DNA of 64,000 nucleotides from Vulcaniibacterium gelatinicum (GTDB taxonomy: Bacteria > Pseudomonadota > Gammaproteobacteria > Xanthomonadales > Xanthomonadaceae), in the NCBI RefSeq assembly GCF_008033445.1, contig NZ_VNKO01000014.1, forward strand, positions 1 through 64,000, in the 5' to 3' direction. Below, piece by piece: positions 28,600 through 38,386 of the stretch. Every line of letters begins with the position of its first letter. The first letter of the stretch is position 1. A model generated the notes under the pieces. The model was given only the letters and a program-made list of their open reading frames with translations, did no database searches and was not told the DNA's origin. The position numbers were made by a program, and so were the translations under genes.

Positions 28600-30504
28600 T
28601 CATCGCGGCGCAGCCGCCGCGGCACGATTCCGCCGTTCGGTGGCGATGAACCCCTTGATTTCCGCAATGCGGTAGCCGATCGGGAGGCCGTGAACCGCGG
28701 CGCGGCGTTCCAATTCCGACACTGCTGCCGCCGCCTGTTCCATGCGTCCGGCGTTCAGTTCCATGTACGCCAGGTCGAACAGGGCCTCGATGCCGCGCGG
28801 ATTGGCCGTCGCGGCGCGCCGGTACCATGTGGCCGCCAGGGGCTCGTTGCCCTGTCTGCGGGCGACATAGGCGCGATACAGCCCGTAGCGCTCGGCGAGT
28901 TGCCCGTCTCCGGCGATCCGGGCCTTCAGGTAGCCCAGCTCCAGCAGCTTGCCGGCTTGGTCGGCTTCCAGTCCGTCGCAACGACCGGTGCTGTATTCCG
29001 CGGTCATGAAGCGCAGGTAGTCGGCGGCGCGCTCATCGTCCGGCTTGGTGCGCATGTCGGCGGCGATCGCCGCCCAGTCAACGGGATGGCCGGGGCGCGT
29101 GCACTGCTTGGCGGCATCCAGCAACAGCGTCCAGGTCTGGCCCTGGCGCAGCCGCTTGATCCGCTCGGTGAGCTCGTCGGCGCCGGGGGCGCCGATGCTG
29201 ATGCGGCGGGACGCTTCGCCGAGCAGGGCGCGGAAGGAATCCGGGTGGTGGCGATACTCGGTCACGGTGAAGAGGTCGGCGCTCGACCAGGTATGGGCGC
29301 GATGAAGCGTGAGGCCGAACAGCGCCAGCAGGGGGATGGCCCATGCCGGGCGCGGGATGAAGGCGGCGCGCCGGGCTAGCCAGGCGGCGGCGACGGACAC
29401 GCCGAGGGCGGGGCCGAACAGCGCAAGGTAATTGCGGTGCTCGTAGACCATCTCCAGCGGGAGCAGGGTTGACTCCAGCGCGTGCGCGGCCAGGAACCAC
29501 AGCACGGTGAAGGCGAGGACGGGCCGCTGCTTCCGCTGCCAGAGTGCCACGCCCACCGCGATCCCCCAGGCGGCGACGGCTAGCCAGGCGGTGATGTCGG
29601 CCGGGCCATGGACGGGGTAGTCGTCGAGGTACAGCCCCATCCAGGGCAGATAGGGCACGAAGAAGAGCCGCAGGTAAAACCACAGCACGGTCGCCTGCGT
29701 CAGCAGGCGCTCGCCGGGCCCGAAGGCGCGCGCGACATAACCGCCCAGCACGAAGTCCGGGAACAGCGCGAGGATCGCCGCGCCGGCGAGCAGGGGCGCG
29801 AGCACCCCCGCCCACAGGAACGCGCGCAATGCGGGGGCGGCGAGCGGTTCGGGAGGGCGACGCGCCCACCAGAGGAAGATCAGCACCGCGCCCAGCAGGG
29901 GGACGAGGGCTCCGTTCTCTTTCGAGGCCAGCGCGAGTGTGGTGAAGGCCACGTAGCCGCTTGCCGCCAGTCCCGCGCGACGCCAGGAGAAGTCGCCCGA
30001 ATTGAGCCAGCGCGCCAGGCACCACAGCGCGGCGAAGGTGAACAAGGCCGACAGCTGGGCCATCCGCTGCACCACGTAGAGCACCGTGCTGACTTGCAGG
30101 GGATGGAGGAGCCAGAGGGCGGCGGCGCCCAACGCCACGCCACGACGGCCAGCGGGCGTGGACTCCACGCGCAGCAACGCCAGCACTTCCAGCGCCAGCA
30201 GGAAGACCAGCCAGCCGCACAGGCCGTGGATGACCAGGTTGGTCAGCTTGTAGCCCCAGGGATCCAGCCCGCCTGTCCAGTAGTTCGCGGCGAAGCTCAG
30301 GTTGGACAGCGGCCGCCGCAGCAATCCGGACTCGTTGCGCACGGCGACATCCAGGGCTGCGTCCAGCGTGGCCGGCCCGACCCGGACTTGCGGGATGTTC
30401 GCATAGTCGTCGTGCAGGAACGGGCCGTCCAGCCCGGGCAGGAACGCCGCCAGGCAAGCGAGGATGAGCAGCAGCGGCAGGAGCGGGGCGAGCAGGCGGC
30501 GCAT
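28600..30504 (-). CDS. GT-C-fold membrane glycosyltransferase-like protein with C-terminal TPR
   Basis: The 634-residue protein begins with a membrane segment. A loop carrying the acidic pair in DGPFLHDDYANI follows, then about ten further membrane segments with RPLSNLSFAAN and MVYEHRNYLALFGP. The C-terminal third is soluble and TPR-like (about 560-620). This is the TMTC/DUF1736-like GT-C architecture, in which the first-loop acidic residues contact a lipid-linked sugar. It lies directly downstream of pilA, where Pseudomonas type IV pilin loci carry tfpO or tfpW, so pilin glycosylation is a reasonable inference. A terminator separates it from pilA, so co-transcription would need read-through. 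Confidence 0.65.
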   Translation of the reverse strand: MRRLLAPLLPLLLILACLAAFLPGLDGPFLHDDYANIPQVRVGPATLDAALDVAVRNESGLLRRPLSNLSFAANYWTGGLDPWGYKLTNLVIHGLCGWLVFLLALEVLALLRVESTPAGRRGVALGAAALWLLHPLQVSTVLYVVQRMAQLSALFTFAALWCLARWLNSGDFSWRRAGLAASGYVAFTTLALASKENGALVPLLGAVLIFLWWARRPPEPLAAPALRAFLWAGVLAPLLAGAAILALFPDFVLGGYVARAFGPGERLLTQATVLWFYLRLFFVPYLPWMGLYLDDYPVHGPADITAWLAVAAWGIAVGVALWQRKQRPVLAFTVLWFLAAHALESTLLPLEMVYEHRNYLALFGPALGVSVAAAWLARRAAFIPRPAWAIPLLALFGLTLHRAHTWSSADLFTVTEYRHHPDSFRALLGEASRRISIGAPGADELTERIKRLRQGQTWTLLLDAAKQCTRPGHPVDWAAIAADMRTKPDDERAADYLRFMTAEYSTGRCDGLEADQAGKLLELGYLKARIAGDGQLAERYGLYRAYVARRQGNEPLAATWYRRAATANPRGIEALFDLAYMELNAGRMEQAAAAVSELERRAAVHGLPIGYRIAEIKGFIATERRNRAAAAAPR

Positions 30505-30517
30505 GCGCGGAGCTTAC

Positions 30518-30547
30518 AAAAGGAAGCCCCGGCGAACCGGGGCTTCC
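30518..30547 (-). terminator. Intrinsic terminator after pilA
   Basis: GGAAGCCCCGG (30522-30532) and CCGGGGCTTCC (30537-30547) form a perfect 11-bp stem with a 4-base loop. On the minus strand it is followed by TTTTG. This ends the pilA message 26 bases after its stop codon. It stands 14 bases in front of the GT-C gene. Confidence 0.8.
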
Positions 30548-30572
30548 GGGTGCTGCTGGTGTTACGAGGGTG

Positions 30573-31010
30573 TTACGAGCGGCAGGTCGCCGGCAGGTAC
30601 TTGACCGCAGTGGCGGCGGTGCTGCCGGCCTTGCAGCGCCAGTCCACGTCCGAGGACGCGGTCACGGTCGGCGACAGCTGCGGCTGGATCGGCGTCACGG
30701 TCGAGCCGACCGCGGTCTCGTCCACGTCAATGTCGAAGCGGCCGCCGCTGTAGTTCAGGTAGCCATTGCAGTACTTGGTGTTGAAGTCGGAAGCATTCGC
30801 GATGGACGCGAAGGCGGACGGATAGCGGCCGTTGGAGATGCGGAACTCGCTGACGGCCAGCTTGACCGGCGCGGCGCCGTTGACACATTCGCCGACCTTG
30901 GCGCGGACGGTGTAGTCCTGATACGCCGGGATGGCGATGGCGAGCAGGATGCCGAGGATCGCGATGACGATCATCAGCTCGATCAGGGTGAAGCCTTGCA
31001 TCTTCTTCAT
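30573..31010 (-). CDS. pilA: Type IV major pilin
   Basis: The 145-residue prepilin has a 6-residue leader (MKKMQG) cut by PilD before Phe7. The hydrophobic N-terminal helix [20 protein letters not shown] contains the conserved Glu5. Four cysteines are present (42, 81, 126, 143); 126 and 143 bracket the expected disulfide loop. The protein ends Cys-Arg-Ser, so its last residue is serine, the type of residue that TfpO glycosylates in some Pseudomonas pilins. An AAGGGG ribosome site precedes the ATG. Sigma-54 promoter and adjacent pilRS indicate NtrC-type control. Confidence 0.95.
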   Translation of the reverse strand: MKKMQGFTLIELMIVIAILGILLAIAIPAYQDYTVRAKVGECVNGAAPVKLAVSEFRISNGRYPSAFASIANASDFNTKYCNGYLNYSGGRFDIDVDETAVGSTVTPIQPQLSPTVTASSDVDWRCKAGSTAATAVKYLPATCRS

Positions 31011-31032
31011 GGTGGTACCCCTTGATGAACAG

Positions 31033-31072
31033 CGTTAGCTAACGTGGAACCCGGGGTACGTCCCCCCGGGTT
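31033..31072 (-). promoter_or_regulatory. Two inverted repeats in the pilA 5' UTR
   Basis: CGTTAGCTAACG at 31033-31044 is a perfect 12-bp palindrome. AACCCGGGG 31048-31056 pairs perfectly with CCCCGGGTT 31064-31072 around a 7-base loop. Both lie between the sigma-54 promoter and the start codon, the second ending 37 bases before the ATG. They could stabilise the abundant pilin mRNA or bind a regulator. Function is not shown. Confidence 0.5.
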
Positions 31073-31132
31073 GCCGCTCCCCGGCGGCGTGTGGGCTGCC
31101 GGATGTGTGCTCCGGCTGCAGGGATAGGTTAC

Positions 31133-31147
31133 GCAATCCCCGTGCCA
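31133..31147 (-). promoter_or_regulatory. Sigma-54 (RpoN) promoter of pilA
   Basis: Reading the minus strand, TGGCACGGGGATTGC matches the -24/-12 consensus TGGCAC-N5-TTGC exactly. Transcription would begin near 31121, leaving a leader of about 110 bases. PilR, encoded about 1 kb upstream, is the expected activator. I could not identify a convincing PilR binding site in the 118 bases between this promoter and tfpZ. Confidence 0.9.
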
Positions 31148-31265
31148 GCGAGGCCATGGGGGTGAATCGTGATGGTGCCCGGATCCGAACCGTGACCGCC
31201 ACGCGCATTTGCCCCTGCCTTCCCGGGCGCGATCGGCCGATCAGGTCAGGAAGTGACTCGAATCG

Positions 31266-32045
31266 TCACTGTGGCGGCTCGGGCAGGCGTCCGGCGAGGT
31301 CCGGCCAGGGATCCACGGGAATGGCCCGGAGCACTTCGCCGGTGCGCGCGTCCACGAGCATGGTAGCGCGGCCACGTCGGGCGACGATGGGCAGGTAGCG
31401 CACCGAGGCCGGGGCGCGCCCGAGCGCGCGGGCCGCGGCTTCGATGGCCCGTGCCGTCTCGGGGTAGGTGTCCTGCAGGGCATCCGGCGGCTGGCCGGCG
31501 CGGGCGAGGTCGCGGGCAACGGCGCCGTAATCGGCATAGTGGCGTGGCTTGCGGTGCAGGTCCTTGCCCGCCAGTCCTTCCATGATTGCCTGAAGCCGCT
31601 CTTCCGGCGTCACCGGCAGGGTGGCACCGACCAGGCGTGGCCCGGTGAGGCTCAGGGTGTGGAATTCGGGCTTGCGGCCGCGAATCAGGTCGGCCGGATC
31701 GAGTTCGTCGGCCAGGACCAGTTCGAAGCGGTCGAGCAGGCCGACCAGGAACACCGGCCGCGTCTGCCACATCATCCACAGGCCGTAGCCGAGCGCCGCC
31801 ACTTGCAGCAGCGCGATCACCCCGAGGTCGAACTTCAGGTGCTTCTTGCCCGGCTTGAACACGAGCAGGGTGAGCAGCGGTCCGACGATGCCGGAGATCA
31901 CGGCGGTGACGGCGAACAGGCGCACGGCGCCGGCGGCCTCCCACAGCCCGCGCGGATACCAGGTAGCGGCGAGTGTGAGGGCGAGGGCGGTGAACACCAA
32001 GGCGGTGATGCCCAGGTGCAGCACGAAGGCTTTCCAGCGTGTCAT
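31266..32045 (-). CDS. tfpZ: TfpX/TfpZ-family type IV pilin accessory protein
   Basis: The 259-residue inner-membrane protein has three or four hydrophobic segments in its first 100 residues (HLGITALVFTALALTLAAT, then AVRLFAVTAVISGIVGPLL and LGVIALLQVAALGYGLWMMW) and a soluble C-terminal part. This organisation, and location beside pilA, matches the pilin accessory proteins TfpX/TfpZ of Pseudomonas pilin groups, which help assemble the cognate pilin. A hairpin (31252-31270) straddles its stop codon. The split between the TfpX and TfpZ names is uncertain. Confidence 0.75.
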   Translation of the reverse strand: MTRWKAFVLHLGITALVFTALALTLAATWYPRGLWEAAGAVRLFAVTAVISGIVGPLLTLLVFKPGKKHLKFDLGVIALLQVAALGYGLWMMWQTRPVFLVGLLDRFELVLADELDPADLIRGRKPEFHTLSLTGPRLVGATLPVTPEERLQAIMEGLAGKDLHRKPRHYADYGAVARDLARAGQPPDALQDTYPETARAIEAAARALGRAPASVRYLPIVARRGRATMLVDARTGEVLRAIPVDPWPDLAGRLPEPPQ

Positions 32046-32136
32046 GCGGTGTGGTTCCCGGTGCGAGGCCAGAGGCTAACCCATGCCGCGCGGCTTGCGG
32101 CGCGGCCGCGCGTGCGCGGGCAGGCGCGTGTCCGGC

Positions 32137-33546
32137 TCAGTCGATCCCCAGCTTCTTCAACTTGTACCGCAACGCCCGGAACGTGATCCCCAGCTGCGCG
32201 GCGGCCTTGGTCTTGTTGTAGCGGTTGTCCTCGAGCGCCTGGAGGATGGCGTTGCGCTCGATCTCCTCGATGTAGCTGGGCAGGGCGGTGGTGAGGCTGT
32301 CGCGGGGGTCGGCGGTGCGGGGGTCGGGCAGGACCGGGACCGCGGGGCGGGGGGCGGGGGCCGCCGCGGTGGCGGGCACGGCCGGGGCGCGTTCGGGCAG
32401 GTGCAGGTCGCTGGCCTCGATGCGGTCGCCGTCGGCGAGGGCCAGGGCGCGCTCGAGCACGTTCTCCAGTTCGCGCACGTTGCCGGGGAAGGGGTAGTTG
32501 CGCAGGGTGGTCAGGGCCTCGGGGGTCAGCGCCGGCGCGGGCCGGCCCTGGGCCAGGGCCAGGCGGCGCAGGATCGCGTCGGCCAGGGCGGGCAGGTCCT
32601 CGCCGCGCTCGCGCAGCGGCGGGACGTGCAGTTCGATCACGTTGATGCGGTAGTACAGGTCGTGGCGGAAGCGGCCTTCGGCCACCAGCGCCGACAGGTT
32701 CTTGTGCGTGGCCGAGAGGATGCGCACGTCCACCGGCACCTCGGTGTTGGCGCCGACCGGGCGCACCGACTTCTCCTGGATCGCGCGCAGCAGCTTGACC
32801 TGCATCGGCAGCGGCAGCTCGGCCACCTCGTCCAGGAACAGGGTGCCGCCGTCGGCGGCCTGGAACAGGCCGGGCTTGTCGGCGTGGGCGCCGGTGAAGC
32901 TGCCCTTCTTGTGGCCGAAGAACTCGCTTTCCATCAGTTCGGCCGGGATCGCGCCGCAGTTGACCGGCACGAACGGGCCGGCCGCGCGCGGGCCCTGCTC
33001 GTGGATGGTGCGGGCGACCAGTTCCTTGCCCACGCCGGACTCGCCGGCGATGTACACCGGGGCCTGGCTGCGGGCGACCTTGGCGATGGTCTGCTTGAGT
33101 GCCTGGATCGCCGGCGAGGTGCCGATCAGGCGGGTGGCGAGGGCGTCGGCGCCGGCAGAGCCGCTGCGGCGGCGTTCGCCCAGGTCGAGCGCGTGCTTGA
33201 CCAGGCCGCGCAGCACGTTCAGGTCCACCGGCTTGCTGACGAAGTCGAAGGCGCCGGCCTTGAGCGCCTCCACCGCGGTCTCGACCCGGCCGAAGGCGGT
33301 GATCATGGCCACCGGAGTGTTGGGGTGCTTCTGGCTGATCTCGGCCACCAGCTCGATGCCGCTGCCGTCGGGCAGGCGCATGTCGGTCAGGCAGAAGTCG
33401 TAGTGGCGGCTCGCGAGCTGGGCGCGGGCCTCGGCCAGGGTGGCGGCGGTGTCGGTGCGCAGGCCCATGCGGCCGAGGGTGAGCACCAGCAGTTCGCGGA
33501 TGTCGCGTTCGTCGTCAACGATCAGGGCGCTGCGGGTTTCAGTCAT
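32137..33546 (-). CDS. pilR: Sigma-54-dependent response regulator PilR
   Basis: The 469-residue NtrC-type regulator has an N-terminal receiver (LIVDDERDIRELLVLTLG; phospho-acceptor Asp in FCLTDMRLPDGSG) and an AAA+ domain with Walker A GESGVGKELVAR. The sigma-54 contact loop appears as KKGSFTGAH. A Fis-type helix-turn-helix closes the protein ([20 protein letters not shown]). It activates pilA through the RpoN promoter at 31133-31147. It follows pilS by 55 bases. Confidence 0.96.
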   Translation of the reverse strand: MTETRSALIVDDERDIRELLVLTLGRMGLRTDTAATLAEARAQLASRHYDFCLTDMRLPDGSGIELVAEISQKHPNTPVAMITAFGRVETAVEALKAGAFDFVSKPVDLNVLRGLVKHALDLGERRRSGSAGADALATRLIGTSPAIQALKQTIAKVARSQAPVYIAGESGVGKELVARTIHEQGPRAAGPFVPVNCGAIPAELMESEFFGHKKGSFTGAHADKPGLFQAADGGTLFLDEVAELPLPMQVKLLRAIQEKSVRPVGANTEVPVDVRILSATHKNLSALVAEGRFRHDLYYRINVIELHVPPLRERGEDLPALADAILRRLALAQGRPAPALTPEALTTLRNYPFPGNVRELENVLERALALADGDRIEASDLHLPERAPAVPATAAAPAPRPAVPVLPDPRTADPRDSLTTALPSYIEEIERNAILQALEDNRYNKTKAAAQLGITFRALRYKLKKLGID

Positions 33547-33601
33547 CCGTTCACCTTAGCGCGGCGGGGCGGGGCGGGCCAACCCGGCGCCGGGGCGGCG
33601 A

Positions 33602-35191
33602 TCAGCCCGGCAGCAGCGAATGCGGGGCCGGCAGGCGGATGCGGAAGCAACTGCCGCCGCCGGGAACCGGGACGTAGTCCAGGCTGGCCTGGTTGGCGTG
33701 GCACAGCTCGCGGGCGATGTAGAGCCCCAGGCCGGTGCCGTGTCCGGAGGTGGTGAAGAAGGGGCGGAACAGTTGCGGCACCACCGCCTCGGGGATGCCG
33801 GGGCCGCGGTCCATGACGTCTATCTGCGGGCCGTTCTCGGCGCCCACGCGCAGGGTCACCCGCGCCGGCTCGCCGGGCAGGCGGCCGTAGGTGAGAGCGT
33901 TGTGCACCAGCGCGGTCAGCACCTGGTGCAACTGGCGCGGGTCGGCCAGGGCGGTGACCGAGGGCACCGCCGCGGCCACCTGCAGGGTGTCGTTCTCCAG
34001 CGGGTGGCCGGCGCGGTAGTCCTCGACGAAGCGGCGCACGAACCCGACCAGCTCCACGTGCTCGGGCTGCGCCGGTTCGCGCCGGGCCAGGCCGAGCACG
34101 TTCTCGACGATGCCGTTCATGCGCTGGGTCTGCTGGTGCACGATCTCGAGCAGGCGCCGGTCGGCGTCGCGGATGTCCTGCGATTCCTCCAGCAGCTGGG
34201 TGGCGTAGCTGATCGCGGCGAGCGGGTTGCGGATCTCGTGCGCCAGGCTGGCCGAGAAGCGGCCCAGGGTGGCCAGGGTCATGGTCTCGGCGCGGCGCGA
34301 GAGCAGCGAGGTGTCGTCCAGGAACACCAGGGTCTGGTCCGAGTCGGCGAGCAGGCGGGTGAAGCGGGGCACCACATCCGGCAGGTCGGGCGCGAGCCGC
34401 AGCGGCGTGGTGTCCGAGAGCCCGTCGCGGCGCCAGCGTTCCAGCCGCCGCGCCAGCTCCGGCGCGGCCAGGTCGAGCGGGGCGCGCGCGGCGTCCTTGC
34501 CCAGCAGCAGCATCGCCGCCTCGTTGGCCAGGCGGATCTGGTTGTCGCGGTCCACCAGCAGCACGCCGGTGCGCATGCGGCGGATGATCAGTTCGCTGAC
34601 CTCGGCCAGGTTCGCCGCCTCGGCGCCGCGCCGTTCGGCCAGCGCCTGCGAGGAGCGCATCTGCCGGCCGAGCAGATGGGTGAGCGTGGCCACCGCGAGG
34701 TAGCTGACCGCGAACATCAGCAGCTCCGCCAGCGGGCGCTCGGCGGCGTTGTGCGCCAGCCGCGTCCAGATGTGCTCGCCGATCAGCGCCGCCGCGGCCA
34801 CACCGGCCATGCCCAGCCCCTGCCGCAGCGGCAGCAGCAGCGCGGCGGCGCCGACGTTGAACAGCAGCATCATCGCGATGCCCGAGCCGGAGTCGGGCAG
34901 GGCGTGCACGGCCAGGGTCGCGGCGACGATGTCGGCGGCGATGCCCCACTGCGCCTGCGTCTCCAGCCGGCCGCGGCGGCCGGTGAGCAGCAGCCCCAGC
35001 GCGGCCAGCAGGTAGCCGGTGGCGACCACGCGGCCGAGCAGGGGGTGCTGCGGTTCGCCGACCAGCGCACCGGCGGGGCCGAACAGCACCAGCGCCAGCA
35101 GCGCCGCCTCCAGCACCCGGTACAGGGTGAAGAAGTACAGCTCGCGGCGCAGCGCGTCGTGGAGGCCGGCGGGAGTGGAGGAGCGCGGCAC
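33602..35191 (-). CDS. pilS: Sensor histidine kinase PilS
   Basis: The 529-residue kinase has six hydrophobic segments in its first 200 residues. A PAS-like linker follows (AEVSELIIRRMRTGVLLVDR onward), then a HisKA dimerisation domain with phospho-accepting His in FSASLAHEIRNPLAAISY and a HATPase domain (N box HNALTYG, G boxes DRGPGIP and GHGTGLGL). No ATG precedes the first membrane segment. The GTG at 35191 gives the N-terminus seen in relatives (residues beginning PRSSTPAGLHDALRREL). In Pseudomonas PilS senses pilin levels in the membrane. Confidence 0.94.
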   Translation of the reverse strand: MPRSSTPAGLHDALRRELYFFTLYRVLEAALLALVLFGPAGALVGEPQHPLLGRVVATGYLLAALGLLLTGRRGRLETQAQWGIAADIVAATLAVHALPDSGSGIAMMLLFNVGAAALLLPLRQGLGMAGVAAAALIGEHIWTRLAHNAAERPLAELLMFAVSYLAVATLTHLLGRQMRSSQALAERRGAEAANLAEVSELIIRRMRTGVLLVDRDNQIRLANEAAMLLLGKDAARAPLDLAAPELARRLERWRRDGLSDTTPLRLAPDLPDVVPRFTRLLADSDQTLVFLDDTSLLSRRAETMTLATLGRFSASLAHEIRNPLAAISYATQLLEESQDIRDADRRLLEIVHQQTQRMNGIVENVLGLARREPAQPEHVELVGFVRRFVEDYRAGHPLENDTLQVAAAVPSVTALADPRQLHQVLTALVHNALTYGRLPGEPARVTLRVGAENGPQIDVMDRGPGIPEAVVPQLFRPFFTTSGHGTGLGLYIARELCHANQASLDYVPVPGGGSCFRIRLPAPHSLLPG

Positions 35192-35260
35192 GCGGTGGTC
35201 CGGTGAGGGCGTGGGGCCAGTATGCCAACAGCCCCGCTTCCGGCCCGTCCCCGGCCGCTT

Positions 35261-35289
35261 TTGCCCGCGTAGACCGCATCGGCGACAAT
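35261..35289 (+). promoter_or_regulatory. Candidate sucCD promoter
   Basis: TTGCCC 35261-35266 and GACAAT 35284-35289 are spaced by 17 bases in the divergent pilS-sucC gap, about 80 bases before the sucC ATG. Both hexamers differ from consensus by two positions, but the pair and its location are good. Confidence 0.4.
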
Positions 35290-35368
35290 ACCGCCCCCCT
35301 TCGCGCCGCCCGGCCGGACCTCCGGCCCGATCGCACGCGCGGGCTTTCCTTCCCCTTGCTGGTGACGC

Positions 35369-36538
<1,170 letters not shown>

Positions 36539-36552
36539 TCCCGCAACCGCAG

Positions 36553-36603
36553 GGCGGGCCGCGGCCCGCCTCCAGAATGAAGACGCGGCGGGCCAGGCCC
36601 GCC
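36553..36603. repeat. Two tandem GC inverted repeats between sucC and sucD
   Basis: GGCGGGCC (36553-36560) pairs with GGCCCGCC (36563-36570). The same arms recur at 36587-36594 and 36596-36603. The 82-base intercistronic gap therefore consists mostly of two copies of one hairpin unit. They could modulate subunit ratio by attenuation or mRNA processing, or be a dispersed repeat. Confidence 0.55.
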
Positions 36604-36620
36604 CCACAGGACTTCGAACC

Positions 36621-37496
<876 letters not shown>

Positions 37497-37516
37497 ACCC
37501 GCGCCGCCCGCCTGAT

Positions 37517-37550
37517 GCAAGGGCCGCCTCCGGGCGGCCCTTGCGTTCTT
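37517..37550 (+). terminator. Terminator of sucCD
   Basis: GCAAGGGCCGCC (37517-37528) and GGCGGCCCTTGC (37533-37544) form a perfect 12-bp stem with a TCCG loop, followed by GTTCTTGTG. The stem lies 20 bases after the sucD stop. The T-tract is short, but the stem is one of the strongest in the window. Confidence 0.75.
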
Positions 37551-37659
37551 GTGTGCTCCCGCTCCAGTCCGGTCCGGCGCAGCGCGCCGGGCGTTCGCAT
37601 GACCTGCGCGGCGGGGCCGCGCAAGCGGGGAGGCTGCCATGCATCTTCCGGGCTGATCT

Positions 37660-37696
37660 CCTTCCCCCGCTTGCGGGGGAAGGTCGGGATGGGGGC
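37660..37696. repeat. Dispersed palindromic repeat, copy 2
   Basis: CCTTCCCCCGC (37660-37670) and GCGGGGGAAGG (37673-37683) are perfect complements with a 2-base gap. The tail TCGGGATGGGGG follows. It shares both arms and tail with the element at 6949-6984. It lies 79 bases before the DUF559 gene. Confidence 0.7.
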
Positions 37697-37774
37697 GCGG
37701 CATTTCCCGATATCCGCTGCTCTCGTTCACCCTCCACTCTTCCTGCATATCCGAGAGGACTGGAGCCGCAACGC

Positions 37775-38137
37775 ATGCGCAGGGGTCGGAAACGGGATGT
37801 CGCGCGCGGACTGCGTCGTGCGATGACGGATGCCGAGCGATCGCTGTGGAGGCATCTGCGCCAGCGACAGGTGCTTGGGCACAAGTTCCGGCGACAACAT
37901 CCGATCGGTCCCTGCATCGCGGATTTCGTTTGCCTGGAAGCCACACTGGTCGTGGAAGTGGATGGCGGCCAGCACATGGGCAGCGACGGTGATCGGCGAC
38001 GTGATGCGCATTTGCGCAAGCGGGGATTCCGGGTGCTGCGGTTCTGGAATGACGAGGTGCTGGGGAATGCCGATGGTGTCTGGTGGGCGATTGCGGTAGC
38101 GCTGTCGGGGCACGAGAACTTCCATATCTCGTGTTGA
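37775..38137 (+). CDS. DUF559 (Vsr-like) endonuclease-fold protein
   Basis: The 120-residue protein matches DUF559. It has an N-terminal basic helix, LRRAMTDAERSLWRHLRQRQ, HKFRRQHPIGPCIADFVC, the acidic core VVEVDGGQH, and FRVLRFWNDEVLGN. The fold belongs to the PD-(D/E)XK-like Vsr/restriction endonuclease group, and the Asp and Glu of the core strands are retained, so nuclease activity is possible. No biological role is established. An ATG at 37775 with GGAG upstream fits the family start. It stands alone between the sucCD terminator and the nrd riboswitch, next to a dispersed palindrome. Confidence 0.8.
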   Translation: MRRGRKRDVARGLRRAMTDAERSLWRHLRQRQVLGHKFRRQHPIGPCIADFVCLEATLVVEVDGGQHMGSDGDRRRDAHLRKRGFRVLRFWNDEVLGNADGVWWAIAVALSGHENFHISC

Positions 38138-38164
38138 CCATCGGCGATGCCCCCTCTATCTTGT

Positions 38165-38386
38165 GGTCGTCGCTGGTGCCGACCCCGCCAGGGGAAGGCT
38201 GAAATGGGAATCCGGTGCGGCCTGTCGCCCCCAAGGGGCGGGGCCAATTCCGGAGCTGCCCCGCAGCGGTAACCGGGAACGACCCGCGTCATCAGGCACT
38301 GGCCAGGCACACGGCCGGGAAGCGACGCGCAGTAGGCCAGGCGGCACCCGCCGCTCCGCCCGGAAGCCCGAAGACCTGCCGCGACC
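38165..38386 (+). ncRNA. Cobalamin (adenosylcobalamin-type) riboswitch
   Basis: The 464-base leader before nrdA contains the landmarks of the B12 aptamer in order. These are a P1 stem (GGTCG 38165-38169 with CGACC 38382-38386), GGTGCCGACC at the 5' side, GGGAATCCGGTGCGG near 38206, and GAGCTGCCCCGCAGCGGTAA near 38254. GGCACTGGCC, GGCCGGGAAGCGACG, and the B12 box GAAGCCCGAAGACCTGCC (38363-38380) follow. The unusual gene context is a class Ia ribonucleotide reductase, known in a few other bacteria. Cobalamin binding should reduce nrdAB expression. Confidence 0.9.

Noticed and set aside
31252-31270. AGTGAC...GTCACT hairpin over the tfpZ stop as a PilR binding site
   Set aside because: It is about 105 bases upstream of the sigma-54 promoter and lacks the TGTC-type core I would expect for PilR; a small 3' hairpin is as likely.
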